Assembly (NCBI GenBank): GCA_037141255.1
Contig: JBAXCX010000001.1
Coordinates: 1-64,000, forward strand
From: IMCC26207 sp037141255
GTDB lineage: Bacteria > Actinomycetota > Acidimicrobiia > Acidimicrobiales > Microtrichaceae
Direction: 5' to 3'
Length of the DNA: 64,000 bases
The translations under genes and the position numbers were made by a program. The notes beneath the pieces are model-generated. The model was not told the origin of the DNA. It searched no databases and worked only from the letters and a program-made list of their open reading frames with translations. Shown here piece by piece: positions 16,206-23,974 of the stretch. Every line of letters starts with the position of its first letter. Position 1 is the first letter of the stretch.

Positions 16206-17339
16206 ATGCCAACCACGACTCGCGCTGCAGTGCTCTGGGAGACCGGAGCTGACTGGAAGATCGAGGAAGTTCGACTCGATGATCCCAAGGCAAATGATGT
16301 GCTCGTCACCATGAAGGCTGCCGGAATGTGTCACTCGGACGACCATGTGGTTACTGGTGACCTCCCTCTGCCCCTCCCCGTGATCGGCGGACACGAGGGC
16401 GCCGGCATCGTCGAAGCAGTCGGACCGGGTGTCACTACCTTGGCTCCAGGAGATCACGTCTCGGTGTCATTCATCCCCAGCTGCGGTCGATGCAAGTGGT
16501 GTTCCACGGGGCGGCAGTACCTCTGCGACGAGGGAGCCAAACTGTTCGACATCGGCATGATGAGCGATGGCCGCGAAGCTCACTTTGTGAATAACGCTCA
16601 GGGGGACTCTCAAGCAGTGGGAAGATTTGCGCAGGTTGGCACCTTTTCTGAACAAATTCTGGTGAGCGAGAACTCACTCGTGAAGGTGGAAAAGGACCTG
16701 CCCTTCGGCGTGATTGCGTTGGTCTCATGCGGAGTTGCAACAGGGTTTGGATCAGCTACTGAACGTGCGGGCACCAAACCCGGGGACAACGTTGCAGTAG
16801 TGGGAGTGGGAGGCATTGGCATCAACGCGGTCCAAGGGGCTCGCATTGCAGGCGCAAAGCGTGTCATCGCGATCGATCCCATTGAGTTCAAGCGAGAGCA
16901 AGCCATGGAATTCGGTGCCACGCACACCTTCTCCTCGATCGAGGAGGCCATGCTCGCCATCCCCGATCTCACTTGGGGCGAGATGTGTGAGCGAGTCATC
17001 CTGTGCCCTGGCGTGATGCACGGAGACATGATTGAACCGGCGCTCGGTCTTACCTCGAAGGGTGGCACCCTCGTCATAACGGGGCTTGCCCCGATGCTGG
17101 AAAATGATGCTCAGCTGAACGTGTTCATGTTGTCGATGATGAACAAGGAGATCAAGGGAACGGTGTTTGGTTCTTCTAATCCGCGAGCGATGATTCCCCA
17201 ACTGCTCTCGATGTACCGAGAAGGTGGACTCAAGCTCGATGAGCTCATCACCACTCGCTATAGCCTTGATCAGGTGAATCAGGGCTACGCCGATATGGCC
17301 AGCGGACGCAACATTCGCGGCGTCATCGACTTCGCCTGA
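16206..17339 (+). CDS. Mycofactocin-type (NDMA-dependent) zinc alcohol dehydrogenase
   Basis: 377 residues of the medium-chain dehydrogenase family. Catalytic zinc ligands are Cys42 (GMCHSDDH) and His63-Glu64 (GHEGAG). The structural zinc set is Cys93, 96, 99 and 107 (CGRCKWCSTGRQYLC). The nucleotide-binding motif is VGVGGIGINA. Overall sequence, including the FDIGMMSDG and SVSFIPSCGRC segments, matches the family in which NAD is held tightly and mycofactocin (or NDMA in vitro) takes the electrons. It is divergent from mftA, which supports this assignment. An AGGGGGA site lies four bases before the ATG. Confidence 0.93.
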   Translation: MPTTTRAAVLWETGADWKIEEVRLDDPKANDVLVTMKAAGMCHSDDHVVTGDLPLPLPVIGGHEGAGIVEAVGPGVTTLAPGDHVSVSFIPSCGRCKWCSTGRQYLCDEGAKLFDIGMMSDGREAHFVNNAQGDSQAVGRFAQVGTFSEQILVSENSLVKVEKDLPFGVIALVSCGVATGFGSATERAGTKPGDNVAVVGVGGIGINAVQGARIAGAKRVIAIDPIEFKREQAMEFGATHTFSSIEEAMLAIPDLTWGEMCERVILCPGVMHGDMIEPALGLTSKGGTLVITGLAPMLENDAQLNVFMLSMMNKEIKGTVFGSSNPRAMIPQLLSMYREGGLKLDELITTRYSLDQVNQGYADMASGRNIRGVIDFA

Positions 17340-17361
17340 CAACGCTGCACCAAACAAGCCT

Positions 17362-18306
17362 ATGCAAAAAACCTCTGGGCCCGAACTTTTAGACCTGTTG
17401 ACGACTTCCGTCGTGGGGAGGCGCCGCGAGCTTGAATCAGTGGTGGCGGCGCTCTCTGCCGGACGGCACCTGCTACTCGAAGGGCCTCCAGGAACGGGCA
17501 AGTCAACGGTATTACGAGCAGTCGCCGAGGGGACCGGATCTGGATTTGAGTTTGTGGAAGGCAACGCTGAGCTGACCCCAGCGCGACTCGTGGGCAGCTT
17601 CGACCCATCGATCGTGCTCGCCGAGGGATACGTAGCAGCGGCGTTTGTAGATGGCCCTTTGCTGTGCGCGCTACGCGAGGGTTCGCTTCTGTATATCGAG
17701 GAAATCAACCGTATTCCGGAAGAAACTCTCAACCTGCTCATCACCGTGATGAGCGAAGCCGAACTACACGTGCCGAGGCTTGGACGGGTTGAAGCGCACC
17801 CCAGCTTTCGACTTGTCGCCGCAATGAACCCGTTCGATTCGGTGGGGACTGCTCGCATCGCATCTGCGGTATACGACCGCTGCTGCCGACTCGCCATGCG
17901 GTATCAGAATGCCGAAGACGAGATAGAGATTGTTCGAGCGGTCGCATCGGCGGCCGCAGCGTACGTTGGTGTAGAGGTAGTGAAGTCTGCAGTCGCGATG
18001 GTGCGCGACAGCCGAACCCATAGCGAGATCCGCACGGGATCATCGGTGCGCGGGGCAATAGATTTTGTGATGGTGCTCAAAGAACTCGCAGAATTACGAG
18101 GCACCGCCACGCTGGAACCGTCGGTCACGCTCGATGCAGCCATGCTTGCACTCTCTGGGCGTATTCGAATCACGGAGGGCGGATCTCGAACGGCCGAAGA
18201 ATTGGTAACGGAACTCTGGGAACGACAATTCGGCATCAGGGCTGCCGAGCAGCAGAGCAACCCTGATGCCGCCTCTCAGCAGGGCGCTGCTCAGAAAAAA
18301 GCCTGA
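17362..18306 (+). CDS. MoxR-type AAA+ ATPase
   Basis: 314 residues. The Walker A motif is GPPGTGKS at 41-48 and Walker B is LLYIEEIN at about 109-116, with a sensor-type AAMNPFD. MoxR/NorQ/CbbQ ATPases work with VWA-domain partners to activate or insert cofactors into metalloenzymes. It starts 22 bp after the alcohol dehydrogenase, and its end runs straight into a VWA-domain reading frame. The last codons are CAG AAA AAA GCC TGA followed at once by a 7-bp GC hairpin, which suggests a possible -1 frameshift into the VWA frame. Confidence 0.92.
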   Translation: MQKTSGPELLDLLTTSVVGRRRELESVVAALSAGRHLLLEGPPGTGKSTVLRAVAEGTGSGFEFVEGNAELTPARLVGSFDPSIVLAEGYVAAAFVDGPLLCALREGSLLYIEEINRIPEETLNLLITVMSEAELHVPRLGRVEAHPSFRLVAAMNPFDSVGTARIASAVYDRCCRLAMRYQNAEDEIEIVRAVASAAAAYVGVEVVKSAVAMVRDSRTHSEIRTGSSVRGAIDFVMVLKELAELRGTATLEPSVTLDAAMLALSGRIRITEGGSRTAEELVTELWERQFGIRAAEQQSNPDAASQQGAAQKKA

Positions 18307-18324
18307 CCCCGCCACCTGGCGGGG
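18295..18324 (+). promoter_or_regulatory. Candidate -1 frameshift signal: A6 run, stop codon and GC hairpin
   Basis: Six A residues (18295-18300) cover two AAA codons of the MoxR frame. The TGA stop is at 18304-18306. A perfect all-GC 7-bp stem (18307-18313 with 18318-18324, loop ACCT) starts six bases after the A-run, the spacing usual for frameshift stimulators. The -1 frame after the slip is the VWA frame. The phase is G AAA AAA rather than the ideal A AAA AAG, so efficiency is uncertain. Confidence 0.5.
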
Positions 18325-19265
18325 GCCGCCCCCAGACTGACGATATAAAAGAAGGTGAAGCGGCGCGATCTGCTGTCAGTGAAGCTGGCAGACGAACCAC
18401 CTCTCGGCGTGACCTTGCACGGCATCCGCAGTTTGAAAAGATCTCTCCGCAGGTTGGACAGCTTGACTCCGGGGCGTTTGCGGAGTTGCTCGATCAAGAG
18501 CCGGATCAGGCGCTCGCGCTCCTTGCGGAGCTCAATGGGGCAACCGATGAGCAACTCCGAAGAACTGCCCAGCAACTCGCCGGACGGGTAGTCGTGGACC
18601 TTGCCCGCACGGGTACAACACCAACGAGCGGAGTGGGTCGCCTTGTTTCAACCACAGCAGCCAAGCAGGCGGGCGACCTTGATCTTGATGCCTCACTCGA
18701 ACCAATTCTTCTCGGCCGAGCAACGAACCTGCCCGTTGCGGCCGAGGACCTTTCGGTTCAAGCTTGGCAGCGCTCAGACACTGCCATGTGTTTGCTTGTC
18801 GACCGATCCGGTTCGATGTTTGGTGAACGCTTGGCCGCAGCCGCTGTTGCTGCAGCAGCAGTGGTCTACCGCTCTGGGGCTGACTGCTCGGTCATTGCCT
18901 TCGCCGAGGATGCAATTGTCATTAAGGCGCAGCATGAGCAGCGTTCCGCAGAGCAGGTCGTGAGCGATTTACTTCGGTTGCGAGGTTTCGGGGTCACCAA
19001 TCTTGCGCTTGCACTGCGCGTAGCGGCTCATCAACTTGCCCGATCAACCGCCAAAAGACAGATCACACTTGTGTTGTCGGATTGTCGAGCCACGACCGGA
19101 GGCGACCCTGTTGCTGACGCCGCAGCGTTATCGGAAATGGTCATTCTGGCTCCAGTGGACGACACCAAAGATGCGCGCACGCTGGCGGATTATCTGGGAA
19201 TCAAATGCGCGCCGCTCGCAGGACCCACCACGGTGCCAACGGCACTCGCTGCAGTGTTGCAGTAA
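18303..19265 (+). CDS. VWA-domain partner of the MoxR ATPase, no standard start codon at its natural N-terminus
   Basis: The frame is open from 18264 and codes convincingly from about 18345 onward: RRDLARHPQFEKISPQVGQ is typical of the N-terminus of such VWA proteins. No ATG, GTG or TTG occurs in frame before the TTG at 18486, which would remove about 60 residues of domain. A CTG at 18303 overlaps the MoxR stop (CTGA) and is the outermost candidate; the boundary given uses it. The MIDAS motif DRSGSMFGE and later Thr and Asp (GFGVTN, LSDCRATTGGD) are intact. The product is either CTG-initiated, frameshift-fused to MoxR, or affected by an indel. Confidence 0.8.
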   Translation: MTPPPGGGRPQTDDIKEGEAARSAVSEAGRRTTSRRDLARHPQFEKISPQVGQLDSGAFAELLDQEPDQALALLAELNGATDEQLRRTAQQLAGRVVVDLARTGTTPTSGVGRLVSTTAAKQAGDLDLDASLEPILLGRATNLPVAAEDLSVQAWQRSDTAMCLLVDRSGSMFGERLAAAAVAAAAVVYRSGADCSVIAFAEDAIVIKAQHEQRSAEQVVSDLLRLRGFGVTNLALALRVAAHQLARSTAKRQITLVLSDCRATTGGDPVADAAALSEMVILAPVDDTKDARTLADYLGIKCAPLAGPTTVPTALAAVLQ

Positions 19266-19287
19266 CTGTTTACCCTGAGCTAAGAAG

Positions 19288-20898
19288 TTAGAGAGCCGGG
19301 AAGGCGTCGGCAGCTTCTCGCAAGTCCTTCTTCGAGATCTTGCCGAGTTCAGCAGTGGGGAACTCGTCCACGAAATAGACCGCTCTGGGTACCTTGAAAT
19401 CGGCAAGATCCACCTTGCAGGCCTCGATGATCTGAGCCGCAATCGCTTCTTGATCGGCAGCAGGGTCGGCAAGGATCACGAAGGCAACCGGCACCATATC
19501 GAGCATCTCATGAGACTTGGCAACAACGGCAACGTCAGCCAAACCCGGCACCGTGCGAACCACATCTTCAACCTCTCGGGCAGAAACGTTTTCGCCACCC
19601 ACTTTCAAAGCGTCTTTGTCACGGTCCGTGTACTGAATGTTGCCATCGGCAAGCAAGCGGACCATGTCTCCCGTGCGGCCCCAGCCATCCTCGGTAAAGA
19701 ACTTCTCTGTTGCCTCGGCATTACCGAAGTACTCCCAGAACACCGAGACGCCGCGCACGCCGCGAATCCAGAGCTCTCCAATCTCACCCTCTTTACAGAG
19801 TGACCCCGTGTCAGAATCCACAATCAAGAACTCGTAGCCAGGCGACACCTTGCCCATCGCAAGGTCAGGGTACGACTCAAAATCATTTGAATGAATGCAG
19901 TGGGTCACCAACTCGGTCATTCCGTAGGCGGCAATCACGCGCATGCCCATCATCTGATCAAGCACCGGCATGATCAAGCCAAAGACTCCTACCTTGACCG
20001 TGTGATTCTCGGGGATTCCCGTATCAAAAGCTGCCTTGATCACAAAGGGAATGAGCGAGATATGGGTAACCGAATGCTTTGCAATCACATCCCAGAATCG
20101 ACTGGCCGAGAACTTGGGCTGTAAAACCACGGTTCCGCCCACACCCAACACCGTCCAGATAGCCCAACTCTGAGTATTGACATGAAAGAAGGGCAACGAG
20201 GCGAGGTAGATGTCATCTGCACCCATGTCGATGTTGGTTGGGTTGACTTTGCCAGCCCACAACATGTTGGCGTGAGTATGCACAACGGCCTTTGGCTTCG
20301 AGGTTGTGCCCGAAGTAAAGAGCACTCCTGCTGGCAACATTGGGTCGGGTGTGCGTGTGGGTGCATCGGCGGAATCGCCCTCGAGCACTGCAAATGATTC
20401 CCGCCCATGTGCGAGTTCTTCTTCAGTTGCAGCTAGGCCTGAGTTGTCTTCGGTGACCACAATCCAGCCCAGATCTGGGCCTGCCTCAGCTACAAGGGTT
20501 GCAAACTTTGGCTGCGTAATCGCACCAACGCACGAAGTCTGCTCAATGAAGTAGCTCACTTCGCTGCGCACACTGCGCGTATTGGTTGTCACTGCTATTG
20601 CGCCTACCCGGGCACACGCGTACCAAGCAATAACTCCTTCGGGGCAGTTCTCGGCATGGATCAATACCATGTCGCCGATACCTACTCCCTTGGCGTGAAG
20701 CCCGGCCGCCACCTTCTTGGTGGCCTCTGCGAACTCTGCGTAGGTCCACGTGCGATCGCTGCCGTCTTTAGGCTCCCAGATCAAGAACGGGTGCTCGGCG
20801 CGATTCTCGCCCCAATGGTCGATCATCCAAGGTATGTCTTGACCACCAAACTGGTAGGCCGCCACTGCTGCTGGATTAAATGATTCGGGCTGCGTCAT
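19288..20898 (-). CDS. Acyl-CoA synthetase (AMP-forming, FadD type)
   Basis: 536 residues. The AMP-binding loop is LFTSGTTSKPKAVVHTH, the A5 motif is AAYGMTE, the A7 aspartate is in GWGRTGDMV, and the hinge TDRDKDALKVGGENVS and C-terminal lysine ELGKISKKDL are present. It should convert a carboxylic acid to its CoA thioester. It starts 15 bp after the alpha/beta hydrolase gene on the same strand. There is no ribosome binding site, but a TATCGT -10 element ends seven bases before the ATG, which suggests a leaderless transcript. The palindrome at 20903-20917 overlaps this promoter. Confidence 0.95.
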   Translation of the reverse strand: MTQPESFNPAAVAAYQFGGQDIPWMIDHWGENRAEHPFLIWEPKDGSDRTWTYAEFAEATKKVAAGLHAKGVGIGDMVLIHAENCPEGVIAWYACARVGAIAVTTNTRSVRSEVSYFIEQTSCVGAITQPKFATLVAEAGPDLGWIVVTEDNSGLAATEEELAHGRESFAVLEGDSADAPTRTPDPMLPAGVLFTSGTTSKPKAVVHTHANMLWAGKVNPTNIDMGADDIYLASLPFFHVNTQSWAIWTVLGVGGTVVLQPKFSASRFWDVIAKHSVTHISLIPFVIKAAFDTGIPENHTVKVGVFGLIMPVLDQMMGMRVIAAYGMTELVTHCIHSNDFESYPDLAMGKVSPGYEFLIVDSDTGSLCKEGEIGELWIRGVRGVSVFWEYFGNAEATEKFFTEDGWGRTGDMVRLLADGNIQYTDRDKDALKVGGENVSAREVEDVVRTVPGLADVAVVAKSHEMLDMVPVAFVILADPAADQEAIAAQIIEACKVDLADFKVPRAVYFVDEFPTAELGKISKKDLREAADAFPAL

Positions 20899-20902
20899 GT
20901 TG

Positions 20903-20917
20903 CTGACGATACGTCAG
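20903..20917. promoter_or_regulatory. Palindromic operator CTGACG-ATA-CGTCAG over a leaderless promoter
   Basis: A perfect 6-bp inverted repeat with a 3-base centre spans the stop codon of the hydrolase and the -10 element (TATCGT, 20911-20906) of the acyl-CoA synthetase. Binding here would block transcription. Its half-sites match those of the palindrome upstream of the alcohol dehydrogenase at 16170. Confidence 0.55.
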
Positions 20918-22248
20918 ATCTTGCTCTCGAGAGAAACTAGATACCCCGCATGAATGTGGTTGAGGAATCGCTCCACTGCTTGTACTGCGTTGACGGTACG
21001 AAAACTCGAGAAGATCTCGAAGGCGTGCTGCGCACCATGAAGTTCCGCATACACAACTGGGTTCCGAGAGGTGTTACTCAGGGCTGCAACAAAGTCGCGG
21101 GCGCCCTCCACCGGAACCAGAACATCCTTATCGCCGTGAATCACCATCATGGGAGGGGCCTCATCAGTAATGCGATCAATGGGCGAGTACGCAGCCCAGG
21201 CATCGGGCTGATCATTGATGGTGACCCCCATAACTGTCTTGGTGAGCAGGTCGGTAAATTGCTTGCCGTTATAGCCCTGTCGATCCGTCAGGTCGTACAC
21301 GCCATAGAACGGCACGGCAGCTTGGACCGAGGTATCAGCATCTTCGAAACCAGGCTGCAAGGCAGGATCCTGCTGAGTCAGGGCAACAAGCGCGCACAGA
21401 TGACCTCCGGCTGAGCCACCGGTGACCACAATAAAGTTGGGGTCAACGTTGTACTCCTCGGCATGCTCGCGAATCCATACCAGCGCTCGTTTGCAGTCCA
21501 CCAAGTGTCCCGGGTATTTCACCTTGGGGCTCAACTGATAGTCGGCGTTGAACCCCACCCATCCGCAGGCCGCAAGATGGTTGAGTAGGGGAATCCCTTG
21601 CTCGTCTTTCGAGCCAAGCACCCAGGCTCCCCCATGAATCTGCAGCACAGCAGGCCGCTTCTGTTCGGGCACTGGGTCATCAAGTGGCGTATACACATCT
21701 AGCTTCAGCTTGACCGACTTGCCCGTGCTCGTGGTGTGCTCGCTAAAGACAATGTTGCGTTTGATCCGCCGACGATTCGACCCATTCAATATCGGCAGCA
21801 AGGCTCCCAGACGCACCGATTGCGGGGCAGCGAGCAGTTCCGCTTCAGGCAAGAGGGTGCTGAGTGCAGCATCTAATTCCTCTGCCGATTGCTGGCCTTG
21901 GCGGATCAAACCAATTGCACCGACACTCGCAGCGACGGTGAGTCCAAGCCCAACCCATCCGCTTGGCCGAAGCAATGACTCAGATGCAGCATCGACTCCT
22001 GAGGATCGATCGGCCCGATCCCGCATCGCACCGACGAGTTGCTTCGCAGTTCTTGTCGCAGTCATTGCCAAGAAGATTGGGGCCGCCTCGCTCACTAACC
22101 AAGCAGCAAAAAAGGATGGGACGGTAAGCGTGGGACTGTGTTTCTTGGGTCGATACGCGTTGACTACGAGTGCTGAACGAAGCAGTCCTTGTCGAAACAA
22201 CGCACGACTACGACGGACTTGGTGATGCTCGCTCAGAACTCGTGGCAT
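20914..22248 (-). CDS. Alpha/beta hydrolase (hormone-sensitive-lipase-like esterase) with membrane-like N-terminus
   Basis: 444 residues. The oxyanion motif HGGAWVLGSKDEQG, nucleophile GGSAGGHLCA, acid GDKDVLVPVEG and His in GAQHAFE form a complete catalytic set. About 200 residues precede the hydrolase core, including two or three hydrophobic stretches (FFAAWLVSEAAPIFLAM and GLGLTVAASVGAIGLI), so the enzyme is probably membrane-bound. The order (hydrolase then acyl-CoA synthetase) suggests release and activation of fatty acids from esters. It is divergent from the wax ester synthase at 22376. Confidence 0.92.
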   Translation of the reverse strand: MPRVLSEHHQVRRSRALFRQGLLRSALVVNAYRPKKHSPTLTVPSFFAAWLVSEAAPIFLAMTATRTAKQLVGAMRDRADRSSGVDAASESLLRPSGWVGLGLTVAASVGAIGLIRQGQQSAEELDAALSTLLPEAELLAAPQSVRLGALLPILNGSNRRRIKRNIVFSEHTTSTGKSVKLKLDVYTPLDDPVPEQKRPAVLQIHGGAWVLGSKDEQGIPLLNHLAACGWVGFNADYQLSPKVKYPGHLVDCKRALVWIREHAEEYNVDPNFIVVTGGSAGGHLCALVALTQQDPALQPGFEDADTSVQAAVPFYGVYDLTDRQGYNGKQFTDLLTKTVMGVTINDQPDAWAAYSPIDRITDEAPPMMVIHGDKDVLVPVEGARDFVAALSNTSRNPVVYAELHGAQHAFEIFSSFRTVNAVQAVERFLNHIHAGYLVSLESKI

Positions 22249-22375
22249 AGCACTTCAGTCTTGTACCGGAACGTACTTGCCACAAGCTGAAGTCAATTTC
22301 ACGATGCATGGCAGTTCAATTCAGGGAAGAATAGGGAGATCAGGGAGGCCACGGCCCTAGACGAAAGGTAACAAT

Positions 22376-23902
22376 ATGGAGCGATTGTCTGGCATGGATG
22401 CCACCTTCCTCTACCTCGAGACTCCTGCAGGCCATATGCACGTTGCCATGGTCGGCATCTACGACATCTCGACCATGGTGGGTGGGTACTCCTTCGAGAA
22501 GTTCCGAACCCACATCGAGTCACGACTTCAATCGGTGCCACCATTTCGGCGTCGCCTTGTAGAAGTCCCATTCCAGTTCCATCACCCCGTCTGGATTGAA
22601 GACCCTGATTTTGATCTCGACAATCACGTGCGCAGAATCACTGCACCCGAACCTGGAGGACGCCGCGAACTTGGACAGGTGGCTTCCGAAATTGCTTCCG
22701 TGCCTCTTGATAGATCCCGTCCGCTCTGGGAAGCCTGGGTGATCGAAGGACTCAAGCAGGACCGGGTTGGTTTCGTCGTCAAAGTGCACCACGCTGCAAT
22801 TGACGGTGCATCGGGAGCGGAAATCATGACGGCGCTGTATGACATTTCCCCCGAGGCTGAACCCATCGAAGCCGTAGATACGCCACCTGATCGCGTACCG
22901 AATGAGTTTGAGTTGCTGTCCTACGCAACGTTTTCAAAGCTTCGGCGAGCCCGAGCTGTGTTGCCATTGATTAGCCGCACGATCCGGTCCGTCACTCACC
23001 TCGTCAGCAACATCATCGACCCTGCAATGAAGCACGGCGGGGTTCCGCTCTCGGCCCCTCGCACTCCCTTTAACCAATCCATTGGCCCCCGTCGCTCGGT
23101 AGCATTTGCGCGAATCTCGCTACCAGAAACCAAAGCCGTCAAAACAGCACTGAACGTCAAGATCAACGACGTGGTACTCGAGGTTTGCTCGGGGACACTG
23201 CGTCGCTATCTGCTTGAACACGATGCGCTTCCCGATGAACCGTTGCTTGCGGTCTGCCCTGTCTCAGTGCGAGTAGAAGAGGAGATGGGCACCCAAGGGA
23301 ACATGGTCTCTGCCATTTTTGCCTCACTAGCCACAAACGTGGACTCCGCCGAGGAACGACTCGAAATCATTCGTCAAAGCACCGAGGGGGCTAAGGAAGA
23401 CCACAACGCCATCGGCGCTCGCACCTTGACTGATTGGGCCGAATGGGCGGCGCCGCGCACGTTCGGTTTGGCTGCGCGGTTCTATAGCTCGATGAATCTG
23501 GCGAATCAGCACCGCCCGATTCACAATCTGGTCATCTCGAATGTTCCTGGGCCTCCCTTCCCGCTCTATCTGGCTGGCGCGGAACTTGTAGCTGCGTACC
23601 CCATGGGTCCGATCATGGATGGGGCCGGACTCAACATCACGGTGCTGTCCTACCGAGATCACATCGATATTGGGTTCTTGGCTGATGCAGACCTTGTCCC
23701 CGATATCTGGGAAGTAGCAGCACAAGTCGAACCAGCCTTCGAAGAACTCAAGCAGGTAGCTGGACTGAGCGACCCAACCATCACGAAGTCCGCAGCTCCG
23801 GTTACCCAAACCTCGCAGGCGCCATCCGTGGACCTTCGTAATGGCTCTACCGCTGATGCCACCGCCTCGGCACAAGCTACGCCGAAGAAATCTGCGACAT
23901 AG
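22376..23902 (+). CDS. Wax ester synthase / diacylglycerol acyltransferase (WS/DGAT)
   Basis: 508 residues. The start MERLSGMDATFLYLETP and the catalytic HHxxxDG motif (VHHAAIDGASG, near residue 140) are diagnostic. The conserved NDVVLEVCSGTLRRYL and SNVPGPPFPLYLAGA segments follow. The enzyme esterifies acyl-CoA with diacylglycerol or fatty alcohol to make storage lipid. The last 40 residues are an Ala/Thr/Ser-rich tail. An AAAGG site lies seven bases before the ATG. Neighbours for ester hydrolysis and acyl activation fit a lipid storage and use cluster. Confidence 0.95.
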   Translation: MERLSGMDATFLYLETPAGHMHVAMVGIYDISTMVGGYSFEKFRTHIESRLQSVPPFRRRLVEVPFQFHHPVWIEDPDFDLDNHVRRITAPEPGGRRELGQVASEIASVPLDRSRPLWEAWVIEGLKQDRVGFVVKVHHAAIDGASGAEIMTALYDISPEAEPIEAVDTPPDRVPNEFELLSYATFSKLRRARAVLPLISRTIRSVTHLVSNIIDPAMKHGGVPLSAPRTPFNQSIGPRRSVAFARISLPETKAVKTALNVKINDVVLEVCSGTLRRYLLEHDALPDEPLLAVCPVSVRVEEEMGTQGNMVSAIFASLATNVDSAEERLEIIRQSTEGAKEDHNAIGARTLTDWAEWAAPRTFGLAARFYSSMNLANQHRPIHNLVISNVPGPPFPLYLAGAELVAAYPMGPIMDGAGLNITVLSYRDHIDIGFLADADLVPDIWEVAAQVEPAFEELKQVAGLSDPTITKSAAPVTQTSQAPSVDLRNGSTADATASAQATPKKSAT

Positions 23903-23953
23903 AAACTGGCTGCCGAACTCAAGAACAAGTAGTCGGGCTGCAACCAACTCTGC

Positions 23954-23967
23954 AACATGTTCTAGTT
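23954..23967. promoter_or_regulatory. KstR-type operator, site 2 (AACATGTTCTAGTT)
   Basis: Matches AACNNGTTCYWGTT and ends seven bases before the GTG start of the FadD19-like gene. Its last bases are also a TAGTTT -10 element ending six bases before the GTG, so the transcript is probably leaderless and repressor binding would occlude the promoter. Confidence 0.65.
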
Positions 23968-23974
23968 TTATTGG

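Noticed and set aside
16752..17897. Long minus-strand open frame of 381 codons across the alcohol dehydrogenase and MoxR genes
   Set aside because: It is antisense to two well-supported genes, is Ser/Arg-rich with no motif, and reflects codon bias of the real strand.
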